This document shows positions 7,667-17,172 of a stretch of 64,000 nt of DNA, one piece after another. The notes under the pieces were generated by a model. It searched no databases. It saw only the letters and a program-made list of their open reading frames with translations, and was not told the DNA's origin. The translations under genes were made by a program, and so were the position numbers. Position 1 is the first letter of the stretch, and every line of letters begins with the position of its first letter. The DNA comes from G025836975 sp048751585 (GTDB lineage Bacteria > Pseudomonadota > Gammaproteobacteria > Burkholderiales > Burkholderiaceae_B). Location of the stretch: the NCBI RefSeq assembly GCF_048751585.1, contig NZ_JAZHOB010000008.1, positions 248,001-312,000 on the forward strand, given 5' to 3'.

Positions 7667-9889
7667 TTATGCCGGCGGCCGGGCGAATTCGCCCGGCGCG
7701 AAATCGTCCACCTCGATGACCTGCGCAACCGCGTCTTCGGCCGCTTCCAGCAGCTTGGCCTGCTCGTCGGTAATGGCTCCTTTGGCATGGGCCAGCCGCC
7801 AGTCCTTCAGGCCGGCATGCTTGACCCTGTCCAGCAACGGCTGCGCCTCGATCACCAATCCATAGGCACGCTCCAGCAGCTCGACACTGGGGCTGTCGTG
7901 CCCTTCCCAGACGGCGCCCACCAGGCGGTCGCGGGTATCGGAAGGTTCCAGCAATATCGTCGCGCACGCGGCGGTCAATGCATCCGACGGCGCGGCGGCG
8001 CCCAGGCCAGCCGGCAGCAATAAGCCGCGCAATAGCCAGGAAAGGCCGCGCGACGGGAAATTCAGCAGCACTTCGTTCAGGCGTTTTTCTATGACGGCAA
8101 AGCCTTGCAAGGCGCAAAAACGCAGCAGGGGCAGGTCGGATTCGTGCCTGCCTTCGTCATGCCAGCGCTTGAGCACCGCCGACACGAGGAAGAGCTCGGC
8201 AAGAATGTCGCCCAGGCGCGCCGACAGCATTTCCTTGCGCTTCAAGGTTCCGCCCAGCGTCAGCAGGGTCATCTCTGAAACCAGGGCGAATGCCGCCGCG
8301 TATCGCGACAAGCCCCGGTAGTAAGGAGCCGCCGCCCCGGCCTCGCGGGGCGCGGCGGCAAACCGTCCGGCCGTCCAGGCCATTCCTGTTGCGCGCAATG
8401 CATTCCTTGCGCTGTGTGCCAGGTGGGTCCAGATGACCGCGTCGAAGGCGTCCTCGCCGGCCTGCTGGTCGCTATCGGCCAGCGCGACGACTTCTTGCAT
8501 CAGGTGGGGATGCGATCTGATCGCCCCTTGTCCGAATACGATCAGATTGCGGGTCAGGATATTGGCGCCTTCCACCGTGATGGCCACGGGCAGCGCCCGG
8601 TACAGATTGCCCAGATAGTTGCGGGGGCCGTCGATGACCGCCTTGCCCGCATGGATGTCCATGGCGTCGTTAACCGATTGCCTCATGCGCTCGGTGGCAT
8701 GCAGCTTCATGATGGCCGACACCACCGCCGGCTTGTAGCCAAGCTCCAGGCCCGCGCAGGTATAGCGCCGCGCGGCCTCGACCAGATAGGCATTGCCGGC
8801 CAGCCGCCCAAGCTTTTCCTGCACGCCTTCGAATTTTCCTATGGGCACCCCAAACTGGGTGCGCACGCGCGCATAGGCGCCGGACGTATGGGCGGCAAAG
8901 GTGCAGGCGGCCGCCGAAAGCGACGGCAAGGAGATGCCCCGACCCGCAGCCAACGCGCTCATGAGCATCTGCCAGCCCTTCCCGGCCTGCTCCACACCGC
9001 CGATCAAGGCATCCAGCGGCACAAAGACATCCTGGCCTTCCGTGGGCCCATTCTGGAAAGCCTGCAATGCGGGCAGGTGTCTGCGGCCGGTTTGCACCCC
9101 CGGCAGATGAGTCGGCACCAAGGCCACGGAGATACCCGGCTCGGGATCGTCTCCGATCAGGCCGTCGGGATCGGACAGCTTGAAGGCCAGGCCCAGCACG
9201 GTGGCGACGGGGCTCAAGGTAATGTAGCGCTTGCGCCAGTTCAGCAGTATCCCAAGGGTATCGACCCCGTCGACTTGCCGCCGGCACACCACGCCCGTAT
9301 CCGTCATGGAGGCGGCGTCGGAGCCCGCTTCGGGACTGGTCAGGCCGAAGCAGGGAATTTCCTGGCCGCGCGCCAGCCTGGGCAGCCAGTGATCGCGCTG
9401 CTCCTGGGTGCCGAACTGCATAAGCAGTTCGCCCGGCCCCAGGGAATTGGGAACCATGACGGTGACCGCCGCAGTCACGGAACGCACGGAAATCCGGCGC
9501 ACCACTTCCGAATGGGCATAGGGCGAAAAACCCAATCCGCCGTATTCCTGGGGGATGATCATCCCGAAAAAGCCGTGCTCCTTGAGGAAGGCCCAGACAT
9601 CGGCGGGAAGATCGGCGTCCCGCCAGGTAATCCGCCAGTCGTTCAGCATGCGGCAAACCTGCGCCACCGGGCCATCCATGAAGGCCTGCTCTTGCGGCGT
9701 CAGCGACACCGGCGGCACATCCAGCAACTGGCGCCAATCGGGCTTGCCCGAAAACAGCTGGGCATCCCACCATACATCGCCCGCTTCGATGGCCTCCTGC
9801 TCGGTAGGCGAAAGCCGCGGCATGGCCTCGCGCGCCATGCGGTATAAAGGCTCGGTCAGCCACTGGCGGCGCCAGGCTCTCCAGTTCAT
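7667..9889 (-). CDS. fadE: Acyl-CoA dehydrogenase, FadE type
   Basis: FAD-dependent enzyme for the first step of beta-oxidation. The 740-residue protein is of the long FadE class (E. coli FadE is about 814 residues): an N-terminal extension, the acyl-CoA dehydrogenase core (about residues 70-480) and a C-terminal DUF1974-like domain. Core motifs include GMIIPQEYGGLGFSPYAHSE and CFGLTSPEAGSDAASM. I chose the ATG at 9889 because GGGAG sits seven bases upstream; another in-frame ATG lies 36 bases further up. It stands alone, convergent with gloA and divergent from the SpmA/B-like gene. Confidence 0.93.
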   Translation of the reverse strand: MNWRAWRRQWLTEPLYRMAREAMPRLSPTEQEAIEAGDVWWDAQLFSGKPDWRQLLDVPPVSLTPQEQAFMDGPVAQVCRMLNDWRITWRDADLPADVWAFLKEHGFFGMIIPQEYGGLGFSPYAHSEVVRRISVRSVTAAVTVMVPNSLGPGELLMQFGTQEQRDHWLPRLARGQEIPCFGLTSPEAGSDAASMTDTGVVCRRQVDGVDTLGILLNWRKRYITLSPVATVLGLAFKLSDPDGLIGDDPEPGISVALVPTHLPGVQTGRRHLPALQAFQNGPTEGQDVFVPLDALIGGVEQAGKGWQMLMSALAAGRGISLPSLSAAACTFAAHTSGAYARVRTQFGVPIGKFEGVQEKLGRLAGNAYLVEAARRYTCAGLELGYKPAVVSAIMKLHATERMRQSVNDAMDIHAGKAVIDGPRNYLGNLYRALPVAITVEGANILTRNLIVFGQGAIRSHPHLMQEVVALADSDQQAGEDAFDAVIWTHLAHSARNALRATGMAWTAGRFAAAPREAGAAAPYYRGLSRYAAAFALVSEMTLLTLGGTLKRKEMLSARLGDILAELFLVSAVLKRWHDEGRHESDLPLLRFCALQGFAVIEKRLNEVLLNFPSRGLSWLLRGLLLPAGLGAAAPSDALTAACATILLEPSDTRDRLVGAVWEGHDSPSVELLERAYGLVIEAQPLLDRVKHAGLKDWRLAHAKGAITDEQAKLLEAAEDAVAQVIEVDDFAPGEFARPPA

Positions 9890-10033
9890 GTTGCTCCCTT
9901 TTTTGCAATTCTCGATATCGGCCATTATCCCCCGAAAGAAGGATCGCTGAACAGCATCCCGGGGGACTATCCCTGTTTGCGCAGAGTCTGCGACAATCTG
10001 GCTCTGCCTACCACTGTCCTTAAACGGCGCTTC

Positions 10034-11263
10034 ATGCTCAATACCCTCTGGCTTGCGTTCTTCGTAGTGGCTTCGATTTCAGGCCTGTACCAATGGATTG
10101 CGTTGGACGACCCCGAGGTCTTCTCGCGCATCGTGCTCGGTCTTTTCGACATGGCGGAGCTCTCGGTCCAGATAATGATCCTGCTGTTCGGCACCCTGAC
10201 CTTGTGGCTGGGCTTTCTGCGCATCGCCGAATCGGCGGGGCTCATAGAAGGACTGGGCCGCTTGCTGGCGCCGCTGTTTCGCCGCCTGATGCCCGAGGTG
10301 CCGGCGGGCCATCCGGCACTGGGCCTGATCACCCTGAATTTCGCCGCCAATGGGCTCGGCCTGGACAACGCCGCCACGCCTATCGGCCTGCGCGCGATGC
10401 GCGAGTTGCAAACGCTCAACCCGGATCCGAAATCGGCCACCAATGCGCAGATCCTGTTCCTGGTAATGAACGCCTCATCGCTCACGCTTCTGCCCGTCAG
10501 TATCTTCATGTACCGCATCCAGCAGGGAGCCCCCGACCCGACGATGGTCTTTCTTCCCATTCTGCTGGCCACCTCGGCCTCGTCGCTGGCGGGCCTGCTG
10601 GCCGTGGCGCTCATGCAAAGACTAAGGCTGCACGATCCCGTCGTGCTGGCCTGGATAGGCGGACTGGTCCTGATATTGGGCGGCTTCATGGCCTTGCTGG
10701 CCACACTCAGCAGCGCGGCCATCAGCGCCATGTCGTCCCTTATGGGCAACCTGACGCTGTTCAGCATCATTATGGCTTTCCTGCTGGCGGGCGCATACAA
10801 GAAAGTTCCAGTCTACGAATGCTTTGTCGAAGGCGCCAAAGAAGGTTTCGATATTTCGCGCAATCTGCTGCCCTACCTGGTCGCCATGCTGTGCGCCATC
10901 GGCGTATTGCGGGCGTCGGGCGCGCTTGATGTCGCTCTGGACGCCATACGGTGGCTGGTGCATGCGGCCGGCCTGGATGCGCGATTCGTCGACGCGCTGC
11001 CGACGGCGCTGGTCAAGCCTTTCTCGGGCAGTGCGGCGCGGGCCATGCTGATAGAAACCATGCAGCATTTCGGCGTGGACAGCTTCCCCGCCCTGCTGGC
11101 AGCCACCGTGCAGGGAAGCACCGAAACGACATTCTACGTACTGGCTGTGTATTTCGGCGCGGTGGGCATCCAGCGCGCCAGGCACGCCGTGGGCTGCGCC
11201 CTGATCGCCGATTTTGCGGGGCTGCTGGCATCCATAGGGGTCTGCTACTGGTTTTTTGCTTGA
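10034..11263 (+). CDS. SpmA-SpmB-like fused nucleoside-recognition (Gate) domain membrane protein
   Basis: A 409-residue polytopic inner-membrane protein made of two Gate-type halves that resemble Bacillus SpmA and SpmB. The conserved segment ITLNFAANGLGLDNAATPIG (about residues 98-117) is typical of SpmA. A second half begins near residue 230, with ISRNLLPYLVAMLCAIGVL and a later VQGSTETTFYVLAVYFG motif typical of SpmB. At least eight hydrophobic spans are visible. The transported compound, if any, is unknown. Start chosen: ATG at 10034, since the upstream in-frame extension has no hydrophobic character. Downstream it converges on rsmA; a 9-bp inverted repeat (11281-11289 with 11332-11340) lies at the junction. 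Confidence 0.8.
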   Translation: MLNTLWLAFFVVASISGLYQWIALDDPEVFSRIVLGLFDMAELSVQIMILLFGTLTLWLGFLRIAESAGLIEGLGRLLAPLFRRLMPEVPAGHPALGLITLNFAANGLGLDNAATPIGLRAMRELQTLNPDPKSATNAQILFLVMNASSLTLLPVSIFMYRIQQGAPDPTMVFLPILLATSASSLAGLLAVALMQRLRLHDPVVLAWIGGLVLILGGFMALLATLSSAAISAMSSLMGNLTLFSIIMAFLLAGAYKKVPVYECFVEGAKEGFDISRNLLPYLVAMLCAIGVLRASGALDVALDAIRWLVHAAGLDARFVDALPTALVKPFSGSAARAMLIETMQHFGVDSFPALLAATVQGSTETTFYVLAVYFGAVGIQRARHAVGCALIADFAGLLASIGVCYWFFA

Positions 11264-11333
11264 TGCCGCAACGGGACCGGAGCCTGACCATCGATGGCTG
11301 GCAGCAAAGAGCCGCGGACCTTTCCGGCCTCGG

Positions 11334-12119
11334 TCAGGCTTTCAAAACACCCGCATCCAGGAGACTGTCGGCCAGCGCGATGAATTGAGGCACCGCCAGC
11401 TCTTCGGCACGCGCCGTGGCAGGAATGCCCAGGCCGTCCCAGTCTATCAAGCCGGCCCAATCCGCCAGGCCGCGCCGCAACATCTTGCGCCGTTGCGCGA
11501 ACGCGCGGGCCACCAACTGCTCGAACGCCTTCCCGCTTTTCGGCTTCAACCGCGACTCGGGCAGCGGCACCATGCGCACGACGGCCGACACCACACGCGG
11601 AGGCGGATCGAAGGCTTCAGGCGCAACATCGAACAGCTTGTGCATGCGATAGCGCGACTGCAGCATGACCGACAAACGGCCGTAGTCGCCCGAGGAAGGC
11701 TGGGCCACCATCCGGTCGATGACTTCGCGCTGCAGCATGAAGTGCTGGTCAAGGACCTGCCCCGCGCACTCCATCAGATGGAACAGCAAGGGGCTGGAAA
11801 TATTGTAGGGCAGGTTGCCGACGATGCGCAGGCCGCTGCCCAGGGCGGAAAAATCCACAGCCAGCGCATCGCCCTCGACCACCGTCAGGCGATCCTTCGG
11901 GTATTGATGCCGCAGCCGCGCCGCCAAGTCGCGATCGATCTCGACCACCGTCAGATGATCCAATCTTTGCATCAGCGGTCCGGTCAGCGCGGACAGGCCC
12001 GGGCCAATCTCGACAACCGTGTCCTCTTGCTTGGGCGCAATCCCCCGCACGATGGCGTCTATGACGCCTTCATCGACCAGGAAATGCTGCCCGAAGCGCT
12101 TGCGTGCCTGATGAGCCAT
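11334..12119 (-). CDS. rsmA: 16S rRNA (adenine1518-N6/adenine1519-N6) dimethyltransferase
   Basis: RsmA/KsgA dimethylates two adjacent adenines in helix 45 of 16S rRNA during small-subunit maturation. The 261-residue protein starts with KRFGQHFLVDEG, then shows the SAM-binding motif VVEIGPGLSALT and the catalytic NLPYNIS. It lies four bases downstream of surA on the same strand, so lptD, surA and rsmA form one unit. pdxA, which lies between surA and rsmA in many Proteobacteria, is absent here. Confidence 0.97.
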   Translation of the reverse strand: MAHQARKRFGQHFLVDEGVIDAIVRGIAPKQEDTVVEIGPGLSALTGPLMQRLDHLTVVEIDRDLAARLRHQYPKDRLTVVEGDALAVDFSALGSGLRIVGNLPYNISSPLLFHLMECAGQVLDQHFMLQREVIDRMVAQPSSGDYGRLSVMLQSRYRMHKLFDVAPEAFDPPPRVVSAVVRMVPLPESRLKPKSGKAFEQLVARAFAQRRKMLRRGLADWAGLIDWDGLGIPATARAEELAVPQFIALADSLLDAGVLKA

Positions 12120-12123
12120 GAAA

Positions 12124-13605
12124 TCAGCGGCGATTACGGTTCGATTGCGGATCCAGGCGGTTGTCGATGTATGCCTGGCCGCGCAATTGGCTAAGCCAAT
12201 CCTCGAAGGCCGGTTCGACGCGGCGCTCGAACAGAATCTGGCGCGCCTGCATGCGCTTGAACTCTTTTTCCATATTCTTGGTCCGACGCTCCAGCACCTG
12301 GATCAGGTGCCAGCCGAATTGCGATTTCACCGGCTCGCTGATCTGGCCAGGCTCGAGCGCATTCATGGCCTGCTCGAATGCCGGCACCGTTTCACCCGGT
12401 GTAAGCCAGCCCAGGTCGCCGCCCTGCGGCGCCGTAACGTCTTCGGAATTGCGCTTGGCCAGATCCTCGAAGCTATCGCCGTTGGCAAGGCGCTGACGCA
12501 GCTGCTTGAGCCGCGCCTCGGCCTTTGCATCGGACATGACCTTGGTGGTTTTGATAAGAATATGGCGCGCATGGGTCTGGGTAACCATCATTGGCCCCTG
12601 CTGCGCGGGAGCCGTTTGCGGAGCCATCGATTGCAACTGGGGTTCCGCCGGACGCTGTCCCGGCTGACCGCGCGTCAGGACCTTGAGTATATGGAAGCCA
12701 TTGCCGCTCTGCACGATGCCGCTGACTTCGCCCGCCTTCAGGTTCTGGGTGGCGCTCAGGAACAGATCAGGCCAGCCGTTGACGGGGCGCACGCCCAGCT
12801 CGCCGCCATTGAGCGCCTGGGGACCATCGGAAGACGCGGCCGCCACGCCGGCGAAATCGGCGCCGCCACGCAGCCGGGCCAGCAGGCCTTCGGCTTTCTT
12901 GCGCAATTCCTGCACACGCGCGGCGGGAGCGCCTTCAGGCACCGCCACCAGTATCTGGGCCAGGCCAAGGACCTGCGGTCCTTGCTGCTCTGGCGCGGCT
13001 GCGGCCTGCTGCGCCGCTTGCCGCGGCGGGTTGATCCCATTGCCCTGGCTTTTCAGGAAAGCGTCGATCTCGGCATCGGAAATGGTGATCGTGCTGTCGA
13101 CAGTGCGCTGCCGCAACATGTCCAGACGCACCTCCTGGCGCAGATTGCTGCGGTAGGTATCCCAAGGCACGCCGGACTTTTCGATTTCCTGCCGCAGCTT
13201 GTCCACGCTGATGCGATTGCGTTGCGCAATGGTCTGGACGGCGTTATCGACTTGGGCATCGGACACACGTATGCCCAGGCGTTCGGCCTCCTGGCGTTCC
13301 AGTTCTTCGGTAATCATGCGCTGCAGCACCTGCTTCTGCAGCACGGCGAACTCGGGAACCGGGATATTCTGGCGCTTCAATTGTTCCTGAGCCGCTTGCG
13401 CCTGGGTGTTGACTTGCTGCAAGGTAATGACGTGCTTGTTGACGACGGCGGCAATGCCATCGACGAACTGCTCGGAAGCTTGCGCCGGAGCGGGCTGTGC
13501 GGACTTGGAGGCCGGCTTGGCCGCCCAGGCGGCGCCCGAAAACATGACGCTCGCCAAGGAAATCAGAACGGGCGCAAGCCAGCGCTTAGCATGCAGACTA
13601 CGCAT
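12124..13605 (-). CDS. surA: Periplasmic chaperone/peptidyl-prolyl isomerase SurA
   Basis: SurA escorts unfolded outer-membrane proteins, including LptD, across the periplasm. The 493-residue protein has an N-terminal signal peptide ending around AAWAAKPAS (about residue 29), a SurA N domain (EQFVDGIAAVVNKHVITLQQ) and two parvulin (PPIC) domains. The second parvulin domain is clear from THARHILIKT and LGWLTPGETVPAFEQAM. A Gln/Pro/Ala-rich linker follows the first parvulin domain. The protein is longer than E. coli SurA (428 residues), mainly because of this linker and the N-terminus. Its ATG overlaps the lptD stop by one base (TAATG), tying chaperone to client. Confidence 0.95.
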   Translation of the reverse strand: MRSLHAKRWLAPVLISLASVMFSGAAWAAKPASKSAQPAPAQASEQFVDGIAAVVNKHVITLQQVNTQAQAAQEQLKRQNIPVPEFAVLQKQVLQRMITEELERQEAERLGIRVSDAQVDNAVQTIAQRNRISVDKLRQEIEKSGVPWDTYRSNLRQEVRLDMLRQRTVDSTITISDAEIDAFLKSQGNGINPPRQAAQQAAAAPEQQGPQVLGLAQILVAVPEGAPAARVQELRKKAEGLLARLRGGADFAGVAAASSDGPQALNGGELGVRPVNGWPDLFLSATQNLKAGEVSGIVQSGNGFHILKVLTRGQPGQRPAEPQLQSMAPQTAPAQQGPMMVTQTHARHILIKTTKVMSDAKAEARLKQLRQRLANGDSFEDLAKRNSEDVTAPQGGDLGWLTPGETVPAFEQAMNALEPGQISEPVKSQFGWHLIQVLERRTKNMEKEFKRMQARQILFERRVEPAFEDWLSQLRGQAYIDNRLDPQSNRNRR

Positions 13606-15986
13606 TATTCATACCTCTCGAAGGTGGTTTTTTCCGGTATAGGGGGAGTAACGGATTGATAGCCCGAGATCCGTTCGCTCAACAATTTCATGGGATCGGT
13701 GCCCAGCGAGCCCAGGCCCGAGAGTTCCAACTGGAAGAACATGGCCGTATTGGCCTTCTCGCGCGATACGGCATAGCGCTGCATTACGACGCGCGCGGTC
13801 CAGCAGCAATCGCCTTTGTACTCCAGACCCAGAATGGACTGGGTGGAGCGTTTTTCCTGCAAGGAATAATCATAGCGGCCCAGGGCATACCATTTATTAG
13901 TCAGCGGCCATTGACCCGTCACGGAGACCTGCTCCTTGCTGTTGTCGATATAGCCGGGCTGATCGCCCGCAAATGGATCGGCCACCAGCCGCGGATCGCG
14001 TTGATAGCGATAGGCAAGCGACAACGTCGCCAGGCGCTTGGGCTCCCAGCGGAATCCCGCCGTCATGCGGTTGCGATCCTTGGATTCAGGATTGTACTGA
14101 GCATCGAAGCGTACCGAGAATTTGTCGGTCAAGGCCGCGGCGGCGCCGAACAGATAGTCCGACTTGGTATTCGTGCGTCGTTTATCCGTGGGATACAAGG
14201 TAACGAGCTGGTCGCGGAAGTAAATGCGCTGCGCCGCCGACAAGGAAAGCCGTTCGAAGCCCGATTCGGCATCCAGCCATCGTGTGGTCAGGCCGACCGT
14301 CAATTGGTCGGCATCGGCGATGCGATCCCAGCCGCCGCTGAATATGTTTTCGTCAAAAGCCTGCGCGAAATTGAAATCGGCGTAATAGGTATCGAATACA
14401 GGAATTTGCGATTGGTCGCGGTAAGGTACACGCAGGTAGTAAACGCGCGGCTCCAGCGTCTGGATGGAGTCATTGCCGAACAGGGTCGTATCGCGCTCGA
14501 ACACCATGCCCGAATCGACCGACATGATGGGCAGCACACGCGACTGGCTGCGCGGATAGCCCAGCAAGCCGGGATTGTCCCTGGTGTGCCATTCGGTATT
14601 GTATTGGCTCAGGTGCAGGCCGACTTTGGGCGTCACGTACCAGCCGGCGCGGACAATGGGATAGGCTACCGTCGTATAGGACGAATAGCGCGTGCCGTCC
14701 GGGCCGATGTGCTTGTCCCATACGTTGGGGAACAACGAACCGGAATAAACCGGGCGAACGAAACGCGTGGCGTAGTTGTCGGACTGGACATCGAAGCCCG
14801 CCCAGTTGTAGCGCGCGCCGCGTACGTACAGCTCGGGCAGGCGGTCATACTGCGGAACCAGATAGCTTCCCGATGTCGTGTCCTGCAGCGTTTGGTATTT
14901 GTAGGCATACAGGGACGCATTGAAATACCGGTAGCCGCTCCAGCTTAAACCCGCGTTGCTGGGCAGATAGGTATAGCTGGCTTCGTTCAGGCCGAAGGAC
15001 GAGAAATCACGGAAATAATCGTCGTCCGACGCGCGCCTGATGTCGAACGATGCATTGACCCCGCCCCCCAGGCTATGAGTATGCTGGGCGGCGTAGTACC
15101 AGCGCTTGCGATCGGCCACCCTGTCGTCCGCCAGGTAGGTGCCGTATATCTGACCGCTGTAGCTATTGCCCAGATAGCGGAACTCCCCGCCCAGTTGCAG
15201 CCCCCGCTTGGCCATGTAGCGCGGCGTAACGGTTAGATCGTAGTTGGGCGCCAGATTGAAATAATAGGGCAGCGTAAGCTCGAACCCGCCCGAGCTGGAC
15301 GTTCCGTAGGTAGGCAGCAGGAATCCCGATTTGCGTTCTTTTTTGATGGGAAAGCTGAGCCAGGGCGAATACAGGATGGGTACGTCCTTGAAGTACAGCA
15401 CGCCATTGCGCGCGATGCCTTCGTTTTCATCGAAATGCAGGTCGACCTTGGGCGACTTTATATACCACGAGGGATCGGGACACGGGCATCCCGAATAATT
15501 CACATCCGCCAGGCGCATGTGGCTGCGGCTGAAGATATCGGCCCGGCTGGCCGTGCCGGCCCCGCCGGTGGCGCCCAGCCAGAAATTCGGATCGCTGACC
15601 TCGCCCGTTTCGCTGTTGATGTTGTAGTCCAGCGAAGGGCCGGTGATCACGCTTGCGTCGCGTATGATCAGGCCGTTGCCGCGCACCCGGACCTGGCCCG
15701 TGGAACGCTCGTAGTCGATGTAATCGCCCTTGACGATGGAGTCGATGCGCCGCACTTCGGCCGAACCGGTCAAGATGACCTTGCCGTCCGGATCGGTTTC
15801 CATCTTGTCGCCCACCATGAAGGCTGACATCTCGTTATCGTCCACATTCTTGTGCAATCGCAGGTTCGGCGCCACCTGAAGTGCCGGCAGGCCTGATCGC
15901 GTAGCCGTATCCGCGGCAGGCTGTTGCGCCTGCGCCGTCGATACGCCACCGATAGCGAATAGAATTGCCCACCAAACCAAACGCAC
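13605..15986 (-). CDS. lptD: LPS-assembly outer membrane protein LptD
   Basis: Beta-barrel translocon that inserts lipopolysaccharide into the outer leaflet together with LptE. The 793-residue protein begins at a GTG (15986) with AGGAG eleven bases upstream. It then has a short signal peptide (MRLVWWAILFAIGG...STAQA). An upstream in-frame ATG at 16025 would spoil the signal peptide. The N-terminal jellyroll (OstA) domain lies around residues 45-170, followed by the barrel. The cysteines used for the essential disulfides are visible as Cys167/Cys169 (SGCPCPDP) and Cys727/Cys728 (GDCCW). It heads the lptD-surA-rsmA unit and diverges from amgK. Confidence 0.96.
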   Translation of the reverse strand: MRLVWWAILFAIGGVSTAQAQQPAADTATRSGLPALQVAPNLRLHKNVDDNEMSAFMVGDKMETDPDGKVILTGSAEVRRIDSIVKGDYIDYERSTGQVRVRGNGLIIRDASVITGPSLDYNINSETGEVSDPNFWLGATGGAGTASRADIFSRSHMRLADVNYSGCPCPDPSWYIKSPKVDLHFDENEGIARNGVLYFKDVPILYSPWLSFPIKKERKSGFLLPTYGTSSSGGFELTLPYYFNLAPNYDLTVTPRYMAKRGLQLGGEFRYLGNSYSGQIYGTYLADDRVADRKRWYYAAQHTHSLGGGVNASFDIRRASDDDYFRDFSSFGLNEASYTYLPSNAGLSWSGYRYFNASLYAYKYQTLQDTTSGSYLVPQYDRLPELYVRGARYNWAGFDVQSDNYATRFVRPVYSGSLFPNVWDKHIGPDGTRYSSYTTVAYPIVRAGWYVTPKVGLHLSQYNTEWHTRDNPGLLGYPRSQSRVLPIMSVDSGMVFERDTTLFGNDSIQTLEPRVYYLRVPYRDQSQIPVFDTYYADFNFAQAFDENIFSGGWDRIADADQLTVGLTTRWLDAESGFERLSLSAAQRIYFRDQLVTLYPTDKRRTNTKSDYLFGAAAALTDKFSVRFDAQYNPESKDRNRMTAGFRWEPKRLATLSLAYRYQRDPRLVADPFAGDQPGYIDNSKEQVSVTGQWPLTNKWYALGRYDYSLQEKRSTQSILGLEYKGDCCWTARVVMQRYAVSREKANTAMFFQLELSGLGSLGTDPMKLLSERISGYQSVTPPIPEKTTFERYE

Positions 15987-16128
15987 GAGGATTTCGTCTC
16001 CTGAAAACAGACTATATTTTGGCACAGTAGCCGAACCGTAAGGATTGGCGACCCGGTATTATAGAGAAGCCGGCGCATGCCGGGTGAAAGCATGTCCGCC
16101 GATTGCGGTATTTATCGATTCTTCTTCA

Positions 16129-17172
16129 ATGGAACAAAACTTGAATTCCCCCGCCGATACCCGCCTGACAACGCTAAGAAACTGGCTGCAGGGCATAGCC
16201 GCGCCGCATGGACTGGATCTTGCCACGCTGCGGCCGGCTTCCAGCGATGCCAGTTTCCGCCGCTATTATCGCCTTCAATCGTCCGGCGGCACGGCCATCG
16301 TCATGGATGCCCCGCCCGATCACGAGGATTGCGGGCCATTCCTGCACGTAACCGGCCTGCTCCGGCAGGCCGGCCTGAATGTCCCGGCCGTTCTTGCGCA
16401 GAATGTGCAAGAAGGCTTCCTGCTGCTTTCCGACCTGGGCGAACAGACTTATTACCAAGCCATACAGTCTGGCCTGGACGACTCCCGGCTTCAGGAAATC
16501 TACCGCGCAGCCTTGGCCGCGCTGGTGCGCCTGCAAGGCGCCCCCACCACCGGCCTGCCCGCCTACGATGCGCAACGGCTGGGCCAGGAACTGACCGTCT
16601 TTCCCGAATGGTATGCACAGAAGCACTGCCAGGCCTCCCTTAGCGAATCCGAACAGGCGGTGCTGCGCGACGCCTTCGACCTCCTGATCGCGGACAACGT
16701 GCGGCAGGCCTCGGTCTTGGTGCATCGGGACTTCCATTCGCCCAATATCATGCTCGCCCCCGACGGCGGCGAGCCGGGCATCATCGACTATCAAGACGCC
16801 CTGGTAGGCCCCATCGGCTACGACATCGCTTCGCTGGTCATGGATGCGCGCACCACCTGGGAAGAGCCCCAGCAACTGGATTGGGCCATACGCTATTGGG
16901 AAGCCGCCAAAGCCGCCGGCCTGCCCATAGCCGGCGACTTCGCCGATTTTCATCGCGCATATGAATGGATGAGCCTGCAGCGGAATCTGCGCATATTGGG
17001 CGTCTTTGCGCGGCTGTCGCACCGCGACGGCAAGCATCACTATCTGGACCACATGCCCCGGGTCAACGCCTATGCAAGACAGGTCGCGGAGCGCTACGGC
17101 GTTTTTCGTCCGCTGCTGCGTCTGCTCGACAAGCTCGACAACCGCCAGGTGACCACGGGATACACGTTCTGA
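16129..17172 (+). CDS. amgK: N-acetylmuramate/N-acetylglucosamine anomeric kinase (APH fold)
   Basis: Phosphorylates MurNAc at C1 so that recovered muropeptide sugar can re-enter UDP-MurNAc synthesis without MurA. The 347-residue protein has an aminoglycoside-phosphotransferase fold. The catalytic loop VLVHRDFHSPNIM contains His199, and the metal-binding motif IIDYQDALVG follows. The assignment to AmgK rather than generic APH rests on the directly overlapping murU gene and on the location next to lptD, as in Pseudomonas. The ATG at 16129 was chosen because homologous sequence starts there; no strong ribosome-binding site is visible. Such a pathway is known to lower dependence on MurA and so to raise intrinsic fosfomycin tolerance. 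Confidence 0.88.
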   Translation: MEQNLNSPADTRLTTLRNWLQGIAAPHGLDLATLRPASSDASFRRYYRLQSSGGTAIVMDAPPDHEDCGPFLHVTGLLRQAGLNVPAVLAQNVQEGFLLLSDLGEQTYYQAIQSGLDDSRLQEIYRAALAALVRLQGAPTTGLPAYDAQRLGQELTVFPEWYAQKHCQASLSESEQAVLRDAFDLLIADNVRQASVLVHRDFHSPNIMLAPDGGEPGIIDYQDALVGPIGYDIASLVMDARTTWEEPQQLDWAIRYWEAAKAAGLPIAGDFADFHRAYEWMSLQRNLRILGVFARLSHRDGKHHYLDHMPRVNAYARQVAERYGVFRPLLRLLDKLDNRQVTTGYTF

